From positions 1 to 6,835 of the forward strand of contig CAMJXZ010000177.1 of the NCBI GenBank assembly GCA_946409855.1: DNA of 6,835 nucleotides. Direction: 5' to 3'. The number at the start of each line of letters is the position of its first letter. Positions within the stretch are counted from its first letter, which is position 1. Both the position numbers and the translations under genes were made by a program. Source of the stretch: an uncultured Clostridia bacterium (GTDB lineage: Bacteria; Bacillota; Clostridia; Christensenellales; Aristaeellaceae). Under the pieces are notes generated by a model. It worked only from the letters and a program-made list of their open reading frames with translations, was not told where the DNA came from and did not search any database. This document shows positions 1 to 5,279 of this stretch, piece by piece.

Positions 1-215
1 AAACCCGGAAACCAGCCATGGACCATCCCCAAGGATACGGAACGGTAACGAGGGGCGGTTATCCCAAACATGACCGGCGGACGGAGGCGCGGACACGCGA
101 TGGGACGCATTCTCTGCCCAACCCCTTCCCGAAACGGGGAGGAAGACAAGTACGCACATCGAACAGTCATCGGGGAACGAGGAAGGTTCTCCGCGGACGG
201 GCCGCAGCGGTGCGG

Positions 216-227
216 GGCTGAAATGCC
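216..227 (+). repeat. 12-base direct repeat, copy 1 (GGCTGAAATGCC)
   Basis: The same 12 bases recur exactly at 382-393, just before the ribosome binding site of the DUF2828 gene. Each copy can form a small GGC/GCC hairpin with a TGAAAT loop. It may be a paired protein- or RNA-binding site in the leader, or a chance repeat. Confidence 0.45.
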
Positions 228-381
228 TGCCGTGACCGTGCTTCTTCATCGGCAGTGAGAAGCGGCGGACCTCCGCCCCCGGCAGCGCGGCACGGTGCAA
301 ACCCACGCGCCGGCGGAATGAGGCCCCGGAAAACACCTTCCGGAGGCGCTGGGCGAAAAGGCGGGCTGTCTTCCCCGCGGC

Positions 382-393
382 GGCTGAAATGCC
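382..393 (+). repeat. 12-base direct repeat, copy 2 (GGCTGAAATGCC)
   Basis: Exact second copy of the repeat at 216-227. It lies inside an alternative hairpin (GCTGA 383-387 with TCAGC 395-399) that ends about 10 bases before the AAAGGAG ribosome site. Binding or folding here could affect translation of the DUF2828 gene; this is inference. Confidence 0.45.
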
Positions 394-422
394 GTCAGCA
401 CGGAAGAAAGGAGAAAAAGCAA

Positions 423-1922
423 ATGAGCTATCTGGATCATCTCAAAACCGAAGCCAATTACACCCGTACCCTGAACGGCGCCAAGACCCACGGCAGCAGC
501 GGCGACGCCTGTCTGGACTTCTTCGCCGTCGCCGGCGGGATGCGGTACCGCCGCCCCGCGGACCAGATCGCCCTGTTCGAAAGGGCCTACATCGAAACCC
601 CCGACCTGGCCATGAAGCTGCTGTTCCATCTGCGGGACATCCGCGGCGGCATGGGCGAACGGAAGCTCTTCCGGACGCTGCTGCGCCATGTGTCCTTTAC
701 CTGGCCGGAATCCGCCCGGAAAAACGTGGCCTATATCGCGGAGTTCGGCCGCTGGGACGATGTGCTCTGCCTGCTGGGAACCCCCGCCGGGAAACAGGCC
801 GTGCAGGTCATCCGGGAACAGCTGGCCAAGGACGAAGCGGCCCTCAGGCGGCGCGAAGAAGGCGACGAAAGCGCCCATATTTCCCTGCTTGCCAAATGGC
901 TGCCTTCCGACAACACCTCCAGCCGCCGCACCCGCAAGCTCGCTTCCCGGCTGATTTACGCCCTGCGTATGGCCCCCAGGGAATACCGCCGTCTGGTGAC
1001 CGCCCTGCGCGCCCGCATCGCCCTGACCGAACGGAAGCTGACGGAACGCCATCCGGAAAAAATCAGCTACGAAGCCGTGCCCGCCCAGGCGATGCTGAAA
1101 TACCGCAGCGCCTTTGAGCGCCTGGACAGCGACCGTTTCACCGAATATCTGCTGGACGTGGACGCGGGCGAAAAGACCATGCACACCGGGACGCTGTTCC
1201 CCTACGAAGTGCTCCGTCCGTTTTTCAAGGGCGGCTACTGGGCCCGGCAGCCCGCCCAGGGCGCGGATACCCTGGAACAGCTCTGGAACCATCTGCCCGG
1301 TTCCGTGGGCAACGCCAACGCCATCAGCGTGGTGGACACCTCCGGCTCCATGTACTGCGGATACGGCCCCCTGACCCCCGCGCTGGTCTCCCAGGCCATG
1401 GGCCTGTACTGCGCCGAGCGCTGCACGGGGCATTTCCACAACCAGCTGATCACCTTTGAAAGTGTCCCGCACCTGATCACCATCCACGGCGATACCCTGC
1501 GGGATAAGCTCAAGTACATCGGCACCCTGCCCTGGGGCGGCAGCACCAACCTGGAAGCCGTGTTCAACCTGATCCTGGATACCGCGGTCCGGCACGACGT
1601 CCCCCAGAAAGAACTGCCCTCCGTCATCTACATCTTTTCTGACATGGAATTCAACTGCTGCATGCTCAATGCGGATCAGACCGTGTACGAAAACGCCCGG
1701 GAACGCTTTGAAAAAAACGGCTACCGGATGCCCGCCGTGGTTTTCCACAACGTGAACAGCTGGCAGATGCAGACGCCCGTCACCGCGCATACCCGGGGCA
1801 CCGCCCTGGCCAGCGGCGCCTCCACCCGGACGATGCAGCACCGCTTTGACGGCAACATCACCCCCATGGATCACATGCTCCGCGTGCTGAACAGCGAACG
1901 CTACGCCATGATCCACGCCTGA
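423..1922 (+). CDS. DUF2828 family protein, Ro60/TROVE-like with C-terminal vWA domain
   Basis: Encodes 499 residues. The ATG at 423 is chosen because AAAGGAG (407-413) lies 9 bases upstream and DUF2828-like sequence begins at once; the frame stays open back to 255 but that part is low-complexity. The helical front half carries the family's RDIRGGMGER (71-80), AEFGRWDD (106-113) and SLLAKWLPSDN (154-164) blocks, then the VP..A..KY..AFERLD region (219-235). The back half is a vWA domain with a full MIDAS set: DTSGS (305-309), T375 in GGSTN, and D407 in FSDMEF. The end (GNITPMDHML, 477-486) is also family-typical, so the protein looks complete. No signal peptide or membrane segment is seen, so it is probably cytoplasmic. 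The family's function is not established; its layout resembles Ro60, a ring protein that binds misfolded and Y RNAs. RNA binding is therefore an inference. No rtcB gene lies beside it. It is followed by a shared terminator and faces psuG. Confidence 0.88.
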   Translation: MSYLDHLKTEANYTRTLNGAKTHGSSGDACLDFFAVAGGMRYRRPADQIALFERAYIETPDLAMKLLFHLRDIRGGMGERKLFRTLLRHVSFTWPESARKNVAYIAEFGRWDDVLCLLGTPAGKQAVQVIREQLAKDEAALRRREEGDESAHISLLAKWLPSDNTSSRRTRKLASRLIYALRMAPREYRRLVTALRARIALTERKLTERHPEKISYEAVPAQAMLKYRSAFERLDSDRFTEYLLDVDAGEKTMHTGTLFPYEVLRPFFKGGYWARQPAQGADTLEQLWNHLPGSVGNANAISVVDTSGSMYCGYGPLTPALVSQAMGLYCAERCTGHFHNQLITFESVPHLITIHGDTLRDKLKYIGTLPWGGSTNLEAVFNLILDTAVRHDVPQKELPSVIYIFSDMEFNCCMLNADQTVYENARERFEKNGYRMPAVVFHNVNSWQMQTPVTAHTRGTALASGASTRTMQHRFDGNITPMDHMLRVLNSERYAMIHA

Positions 1923-1931
1923 CCCAAACTT

Positions 1932-1939
1932 AAAGGAGG
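1932..1939 (+). promoter_or_regulatory. Near-perfect Shine-Dalgarno site (AAAGGAGG)
   Basis: It lies 9 bases after the DUF2828 stop codon and 7 bases before ATG 1947. It is the strongest ribosome site in the window, yet the ORF it serves has no clear identity and no stop before the terminator. This suggests a second gene once followed DUF2828 here, or a small leader-like peptide. Confidence 0.6.
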
Positions 1940-1946
1940 GATTCCT

Positions 1947-2129
1947 ATGACCCATTTCACTCCCAGGGAAAAACTGGGACAAAAAATCGGCAGGCTGCCG
2001 GACAGAAGGCAGCGGCCCGTCCCGGCCTTTGCCGCCGCTCTCCGGACGGCGGTAAACAAAATACCGGCAGATAAAAACAGACCCGTGAAACCCAGAATCG
2101 GTTTGGTTTCACGGGCCTGTTTTTGCTGA
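1947..2129 (+). pseudogene. Short ORF with strong ribosome site that runs through the terminator; likely remnant
   Basis: The frame gives 60 residues starting MTHFTPREKLGQKIG and then becomes basic and proline-rich, with no family I recognise. The in-frame stop (2127-2129) lies beyond the terminator's T-run (2120-2124), so an mRNA ending there would lack a stop codon. The other two frames do stop before the terminator (TAA near 2053 and near 2071), so one indel, for example in the A6 run at 1981-1986, could have changed the end. The DNA also contains small hairpins (1961-1979, 1988-2000, 2032-2052). It may be the broken start of a lost second operon gene, a tiny real peptide, or part of a structured 3' RNA. 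I do not assign a function. Confidence 0.25.
2073..2124. terminator. Bidirectional intrinsic terminator between converging operons
   Basis: AAAAACAG (2073-2080) pairs with CTGTTTTT (2117-2124). After one A.C mismatch, CCCGTGAAACC (2082-2092) pairs with GGTTTCACGGG (2105-2115), leaving a 12-nt loop. The A-run on one side and T-run on the other let it work in both directions. It ends the DUF2828 transcript from the left and the psuK-psuG transcript from the right. Confidence 0.93.
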
Positions 2130-2152
2130 AAGGACGGTTCCGTATTCCCCGG

Positions 2153-3076
2153 TTATTCGTTTTCCAGCTTCTGATACTCACCGGCGATCCGGGAAGCGAG
2201 ACGGGCGTTGTTGTAGACCAGCTGGATGTTGGAATCCAGGCTGTCCCCGCCGGTCAGCTCGGCGACGCGGGCCAGCAGGAAGGGCGTGGTCTCCTTGCCC
2301 TTGATGCCCTGTTCGACGGATTCGGCCACGGCCTGATCGATGGCGCCGTTGATGACCCCGTCGTCCATGGCGTATTCCTCCGGAATGGGATTGGTCACCA
2401 GCATGCCTCCTTTGAGGCCCATCTCCCGCTGGGCGAAGAAGGCGGCGGCGATTTCCGCCGGGGTATCCATCCGGTAGTCCACGGACAGGCCGGAATGGCG
2501 GGAATAGAAGGCGGGCAGCTCACTGGTTCCGTAGCCGATCACCGGGACGCCGTGGGTCTCCAGGTATTCCAGCGTCAGCCCCAGGTCCAGGATCGCCTTG
2601 GCGCCGGCGCAGATGACGGTGACGGGGGTGTTGGCCAGCTCCTCCAGGTCGGCGGAAATGTCCATCGTGGTTTCCGCGCCGCGGTGCACCCCGCCGATGC
2701 CGCCGGTGGCGAAGAAGCGCACCCCGGCCATGTGGGCGATCATCATCGTGGTGGTGACGGTGGTCGCGCCGTCCTCCCCCCGGGCGCACAGGGCAGCGAT
2801 GTCCCGGCGGCTGGCCTTGGCGATGGCCCGGCCCTTTTTGCCGAAATATTCGATCTGGTCCGGCGTCAGGCCGCACTTGAGCCGGCCGCCGATGATGGCG
2901 ATGGTGGCGGGCACCGCGCCGTTTTCACGGATGATGCTTTCCACGTTCAGCGCCGTTTCCACGTTGCGCGGATAGGGCATCCCGTGGGAAATGATGGTGG
3001 ATTCCAGCGCGACGACGGGATTGCCGTTCCGCAGCGCTTCCTGTACTTCGGGACTGATGTCCAGATACCTGTTCAT
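2153..3076 (-). CDS. psuG: Pseudouridine-5'-phosphate glycosidase
   Basis: A 307-residue enzyme that splits pseudouridine 5'-phosphate into uracil and ribose 5-phosphate, breaking the unusual C-C glycosidic bond; it acts in the cytoplasm after PsuK. The sequence matches the family along its whole length: PEVQEAL (9-15), VVALESTIISHGMPYP (21-36), GATTVTTTM (103-111), FFATGGIGGVHRGAE (121-135), ISADLEELANTPVTVICAGAK (140-160) and TPFLLARVAELTGGDSL (264-280). From memory of the E. coli enzyme, the active-site residues align as E25, K87, H131, D143, N283 and the Schiff-base lysine K160; all are present. The start at 3076 is chosen because AAAAGGAG (3086-3093) lies 9 bases upstream and homology begins at once. 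An earlier ATG at 3172 overlaps the psuK stop but adds 32 unlike residues. It is the second gene of the psuK-psuG operon and ends 28 bases from the shared terminator. Confidence 0.97.
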   Translation of the reverse strand: MNRYLDISPEVQEALRNGNPVVALESTIISHGMPYPRNVETALNVESIIRENGAVPATIAIIGGRLKCGLTPDQIEYFGKKGRAIAKASRRDIAALCARGEDGATTVTTTMMIAHMAGVRFFATGGIGGVHRGAETTMDISADLEELANTPVTVICAGAKAILDLGLTLEYLETHGVPVIGYGTSELPAFYSRHSGLSVDYRMDTPAEIAAAFFAQREMGLKGGMLVTNPIPEEYAMDDGVINGAIDQAVAESVEQGIKGKETTPFLLARVAELTGGDSLDSNIQLVYNNARLASRIAGEYQKLENE

Positions 3077-3085
3077 GGGTCGATT

Positions 3086-3093
3086 CTCCTTTT
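3086..3093 (-). promoter_or_regulatory. Ribosome binding site that fixes the psuG start (AAAAGGAG)
   Basis: Read on the minus strand, this site is 9 bases before ATG 3076. It favours that start over the in-frame ATG at 3172, which overlaps the psuK stop codon and would place a stable hairpin inside the coding sequence. Confidence 0.8.
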
Positions 3094-3107
3094 GATGTAG
3101 TGATGAT

Positions 3108-3139
3108 CCGCCGGCCCCGCGGAGAAACGCGGGCGGCGG
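3108..3139 (-). promoter_or_regulatory. Very stable hairpin in the psuK-psuG gap
   Basis: On the + strand, CCGCCG (3108-3113), a 2-base GC bulge and CCCGCG (3116-3121) pair with CGCGGG (3128-3133) and CGGCGG (3134-3139), leaving a GAGAAA loop; the minus-strand transcript forms the complementary hairpin. No T-run follows in the direction of transcription, so it is not a normal terminator. It lies between the psuK stop and the psuG ribosome site and may set the relative amounts of the two proteins through mRNA stability or processing. Confidence 0.6.
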
Positions 3140-3168
3140 TGATACGCGGCTGATCACAGCGGACGCCG

Positions 3169-4107
3169 TCATGAAAACCGGCGGATGATCTCCCGCACCG
3201 CTTCCGGGCTCATCCGCTCGCTGACGGTCTCCCTTCCCTGCACGGCGACCGCGGCGGCGGCGGAGGCAAAGCGGGCCGTGTCCCGCAAATCCAGGCCATG
3301 CAGGCTGCTCCAGACCAGGCCGGCTACATAGGCGTCCCCCGCCCCGGTCATGTTGACCGCCTCGACGGGATAGCAGGGCAGGTGCAGGCTCTCCGCCCCG
3401 TCCGAAGCGTAAACGCCCCGGGCGCCCAGGGAAATATGCACCTGCGCAAGGCCTGTCCTGAGCAGGATATCCGCCGCTTTCCGAAGATCCCGTTCGTCCC
3501 GGATCGTCTGTCCGCTGAGCATCTGCGCTTCCAGGCGGTTGGGCTTGAAGGCGCGCAGCCTGCCCAGGACGTCCCGGAGCTTCCCCACCTTGGCCGCCGA
3601 AACCGGGTCGGCGAACAGCGGGGCCGCGCAGTGTTCCGCCAGATACAGGATGCTTGTCTCCGGGATATTGGCGTCCATCACCACGGCGCCGGCGCCGTTC
3701 AGCAGCCGCTCGTGCTGGGCCAGGTATTCCGGCGTGATGCTGTCACAGACGGCCATGTCGGAAACCGCCAGCCGCATTTCCCCTTTTTCATCGGCGATAT
3801 ACAGGTAGACGGAAGTCGCCGCGTCCCGCAGGCGCAGCGCGGAGGACAGGTCGATCCCCGCGCTTTCACAGGCCCGGGCAACGGCCGCGCCGTTTTCGTC
3901 CCAGCCGAAAGCCGTCAGGAAATGGACCGGCACGCCCAGCAGGGCCAGGTTCCGGGCGATGTTCTGCCCGACCCCGCCGACCGCGGCCCGGATCACGCCG
4001 GGGTTGGAATCGCTTTCCCGCAGGGGCCCGAAAGGCATGCCGCCGATATCCATATTGACCCCGCCGACCACTACGGCATAGGGGGGAGAAATCGCCTCTG
4101 ACGCCAT
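3169..4107 (-). CDS. psuK: Pseudouridine kinase, PfkB/ribokinase family
   Basis: A 312-residue PfkB-type sugar kinase. It phosphorylates pseudouridine with ATP to give pseudouridine 5'-phosphate, the substrate of the neighbouring PsuG. Family features seen are: GGVNMDIGG with substrate-binding D20 (15-23), GGVGQNIARNLALLG (44-58, the PfkB glycine-rich signature), FADPVSAAK (165-173), FKPNRLEA (187-194), and the C-terminal anion-hole motif NMTGAGDAYVAG (252-263) with catalytic base D258. The length is usual. The specificity for pseudouridine rests on the psuG neighbour and on the VNxTGAGDA form; a ribokinase-like substrate cannot be excluded from motifs alone. The ATG at 4107 has AAGGAG (4113-4118) five bases upstream. 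It is first in the operon and separated from psuG by 92 bases. I could not identify a clear promoter upstream. Confidence 0.92.
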   Translation of the reverse strand: MASEAISPPYAVVVGGVNMDIGGMPFGPLRESDSNPGVIRAAVGGVGQNIARNLALLGVPVHFLTAFGWDENGAAVARACESAGIDLSSALRLRDAATSVYLYIADEKGEMRLAVSDMAVCDSITPEYLAQHERLLNGAGAVVMDANIPETSILYLAEHCAAPLFADPVSAAKVGKLRDVLGRLRAFKPNRLEAQMLSGQTIRDERDLRKAADILLRTGLAQVHISLGARGVYASDGAESLHLPCYPVEAVNMTGAGDAYVAGLVWSSLHGLDLRDTARFASAAAAVAVQGRETVSERMSPEAVREIIRRFS

Positions 4108-4206
4108 ATTCGCTCCTTGCGCCGGCCAAAGCGCGCGCCTGCATGACAGCCCGAATCACGATAAGAGACCGGATCTACCGGGCCGCGGGGAAAGGGAATG
4201 AAATCG

Positions 4207-4244
4207 TGAGATGTTGCCATAGAACAACGGGCCGAAAAATCTCA
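4207..4244. repeat. Inverted repeat with side bulge upstream of psuK
   Basis: TGAGAT (4207-4212) pairs with ATCTCA (4239-4244), and inside it GTTG (4213-4216) pairs with CAAC (4225-4228), with a 10-base one-sided bulge (4229-4238). It lies about 100 bases upstream of the psuK start and could be an operator or part of the psuK leader; no function is shown. Confidence 0.4.
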
Positions 4245-4258
4245 GATTCACCTCATCC

Positions 4259-4295
4259 GGCCCGCTGCGCGGTCCACCTTCCCCACAGGGGAAGG
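4259..4295. repeat. Two-hairpin palindromic unit, probably a dispersed genomic repeat
   Basis: The first hairpin is GGcCCGC-TGC-GCGGtCC (4259-4275, one C.T mismatch). The second is CCTTCCCC-ACA-GGGGAAGG (4277-4295), a perfect 8-bp stem. It is preceded by CTCATCCGG and followed by CTTATT. From memory, gut Clostridia carry many intergenic copies of elements of this form (CTCATCC, a variable hairpin, then CCTTCCCC/GGGGAAGG), similar in style to REP/BIME elements. Copy number cannot be seen from one window. Confidence 0.6.
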
Positions 4296-4349
4296 CTTAT
4301 TCACCGGCCTGCAGTCCAAAGGCCTTCCTCCAGGGAAGTCCGCAGCGAC

Positions 4350-4378
4350 CGGAAAACAGCACGGTGTGCTGTTTTCCG
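4350..4378. repeat. Perfect 13-bp inverted repeat with 3-base loop
   Basis: CGGAAAACAGCAC (4350-4362) and GTGCTGTTTTCCG (4366-4378) are exact complements around GGT. The AAAA and TTTT tracts flanking the CAGCAC/GTGCTG core resemble a short bidirectional terminator. No gene is seen ending here, so it is more likely part of the repeat-rich insert that also holds 4259-4295. Confidence 0.7.
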
Positions 4379-4561
4379 CGAGGACAGGCCGGCAAACCCC
4401 AGGGCGGCCCGCAGAACCGTATGCGGCTGATCGCCTGAATCACGGTCCGCCGTGCCGTGCAGCCCCTGTATATTTGTCAGTTGCATTACAGGCCCGCGTC
4501 CACAGAACATAAAACATGACAGGCACATCCATCCGCATGGCCGTTCGGCCGAAGATTCGTT

Positions 4562-4573
4562 CCCGCCGGCGGG
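4562..4573. promoter_or_regulatory. 12-base perfect palindrome beside the HAD promoter
   Basis: CCCGCCGGCGGG is fully self-complementary and ends one base before the -35 box at 4575. The position suits a regulator contacting RNA polymerase. It may be a chance palindrome in GC-rich DNA; no regulator gene is present nearby. Confidence 0.4.
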
Positions 4574-4574
4574 C

Positions 4575-4603
4575 TTGCAATTTCCGGCCTTGTCCGCTAT
4601 ACT
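4575..4603 (+). promoter_or_regulatory. SigA-type promoter of the HAD gene
   Basis: TTGCAA (4575-4580) and TATACT (4598-4603) are separated by 17 bases. The -10 matches the TATAAT consensus at five of six positions and the -35 matches TTGACA at four. Start of transcription would be near 4610, giving a leader of about 30 bases with an AAAGAAGG ribosome site. Confidence 0.75.
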
Positions 4604-4638
4604 GACAGCAGAAGCCGAATAAAGAAGGCGGTGTGCGG

Positions 4639-5274
4639 ATGATTCTGGCCATTTTTGATTTTGACGGGACCATGATCGCGGGGGACAGCATCGTTTCCTA
4701 CCTGCGCATGGCGCGGGAGAGAAAGCTGATCCCTCTCCCGAAACTGCTGCGGGCGGGGCTGTGCGCCTGTCTGTGGCGCCTTCATCTGCTGGACGCGGGA
4801 GCCGCCAAAGCCGCCGCCCTGTCCTTCCGGGGAAAGGCGGACAAAAAAGCGCTGGACCGGCTGGACCGGGACTTTGCCAGGGCGCTCCTTACGCGGATCC
4901 GCCCGCGGGCCCTTTCCGCCATGCGGGAAAGGAAGCAGGCCGGGGACCTGGTGATCCTCCTGACCGCCTCCACCGATCACTACATGCGGCACGTCCTGGA
5001 CGGCCTGCCGGCGGACCGGCTGATCTGCTCCACGACGGACGAAACCGGCCGGGTGCTGGTCAACGTGCGGGGCGAGGAAAAGGTGCGGCAGCTGCAGGCT
5101 TTTCTTCATGCCCTGCCGGAGCAGGCGGACCTCGCCGCCTCCAGCGCCTACGGGGATTCATCCGGCGACCTGCCCGTCCTGCGGCTCACCGGCCATCCGT
5201 ATCTGGTCAACCCCGGCAGAAAAGCGCGCCGGGCAGCCGCCGGCGCGATCCCCGTCCTGGACTGGAAGGATTAG
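4639..5274 (+). CDS. HAD-IB family phosphatase (SerB-like)
   Basis: A 211-residue HAD-superfamily hydrolase of subclass IB. Motif I is IFDFDGT (5-11) with nucleophile D7 and acid/base D9. Residues 12-100 form a mostly helical cap (C1 insertion). Motif II is ILLTAS with T109, motif III is K148 in GEEKVRQL, and motif IV is YGDSSGDLPVL with D173 and D177. The ending GHPYLVNPG (185-193) is typical of the hypothetical HAD-IB group related to phosphoserine phosphatase. It probably hydrolyses a small phosphate ester in the cytoplasm; the substrate cannot be read from sequence. I prefer ATG 4639, ten bases after AAAGAAGG (4621-4628), because it starts directly at the first beta strand; a GTG at 4633 would add only two residues but sits too close to the ribosome site. 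It is a single-gene unit that converges on the small membrane-protein gene, whose stop is five bases away. Confidence 0.9.
   Translation: MILAIFDFDGTMIAGDSIVSYLRMARERKLIPLPKLLRAGLCACLWRLHLLDAGAAKAAALSFRGKADKKALDRLDRDFARALLTRIRPRALSAMRERKQAGDLVILLTASTDHYMRHVLDGLPADRLICSTTDETGRVLVNVRGEEKVRQLQAFLHALPEQADLAASSAYGDSSGDLPVLRLTGHPYLVNPGRKARRAAAGAIPVLDWKD
5225..5247 (+). repeat. Perfect 8-bp inverted repeat near the end of the HAD gene
   Basis: CGCGCCGG (5225-5232) and CCGGCGCG (5240-5247) flank a 7-base loop. It lies inside coding sequence about 30 bases before the stop, with no T-run, so it is not a standard terminator. It could slow decay of the mRNA where two transcripts converge with no other terminator in view. 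Confidence 0.4.
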
Positions 5275-5279
5275 CCGCC

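Larger units (their letters stand above)
1..422 (+). ncRNA. Gene-free, highly structured leader; candidate cis RNA or Ro-associated RNA
   Basis: I find no convincing gene in this stretch; the open frames are short, basic and low in complexity. On the + strand it can form a chain of hairpins: 56-76 (7 bp, 7-nt loop), 88-99 (CGCG stem, GACA loop), 124-142 (8 bp, AAA loop), 171-193 (8 bp, 7-nt loop), 202-215 (5 bp), 236-268 or alternatively 264-277, 279-313 (two 4-bp stems capped by GGT-GCAA-ACC, a GNRA loop), 323-347 (9 bp with one bulge), 361-378 (5 bp) and 383-399 (5 bp). No run of T follows any of them, so nothing looks like a terminator, and I see no promoter. It could be a long structured 5' leader or a separate RNA made next to the Ro-like gene, as Y RNAs often are. 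I could not find a clear tRNA-like T-arm. GC-rich DNA gives hairpins by chance, so confidence is limited. Confidence 0.3.
4108..4638. other. Divergent 531-base spacer without a gene
   Basis: It lies between psuK (leftward) and the HAD gene (rightward). The open frames here are short, show no family features and cross hairpins, so I call no gene. It holds a split hairpin (4207-4244), a two-hairpin repeat unit (4259-4295), a short hairpin CTTCC/GGAAG (4324-4338), a perfect 13-bp stem (4350-4378), CACGG-TCCG-CCGTG (4441-4454), CCTGTA/TACAGG (4465-4492), GGCCGTTCGGCC (4539-4550) and the HAD promoter near 4575-4603. Confidence 0.8.

Noticed and set aside
101..130. Similarity of GGGACGCA to part of the c-di-GMP-I riboswitch
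   Set aside because: The other conserved parts of that riboswitch (GCACAGGGCAAACC and the GGTAGGTAGCGGGG segment) are absent.
18..258. Small ORFs (67 and 62 residues) at the left end
   Set aside because: Basic, low-complexity, no ribosome sites, and they run across predicted hairpins.
255..422. In-frame upstream extension of the DUF2828 protein by 56 residues
   Set aside because: Low-complexity, proline- and arginine-rich, with no ribosome site at 255, while AAAGGAG precedes ATG 423 and family sequence begins there.
246..1982. 578-residue open frame on the minus strand covering the DUF2828 gene
   Set aside because: It is a GC-rich shadow of the real gene: histidine-, glycine- and alanine-rich, no family features, no good ribosome site, and the + strand frame has clear domain motifs.
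2123..3100. 325-residue + strand open frame opposite psuG
   Set aside because: Shadow of psuG; composition is glycine/histidine/aspartate-rich and it starts right after the terminator without a ribosome site.
3077..3172. ATG at 3172 as psuG start with ATGA overlap to psuK
   Set aside because: Adds 32 residues unlike the family and would include the stable hairpin in coding sequence; the 3076 start has a strong ribosome site.
3298..4101. 267-residue + strand open frame opposite psuK
   Set aside because: Shadow of psuK with no recognisable domain.
4108..4250. Promoter for psuK
   Set aside because: The best pair on the minus strand (TTGTTC with TTTCAT, 18-base gap) is too weak to report as a feature.
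4143..4430. 95-residue + strand open frame in the spacer
   Set aside because: Crosses the palindromic repeats and reads as arginine-rich translation of repeat DNA, a known source of false gene calls.
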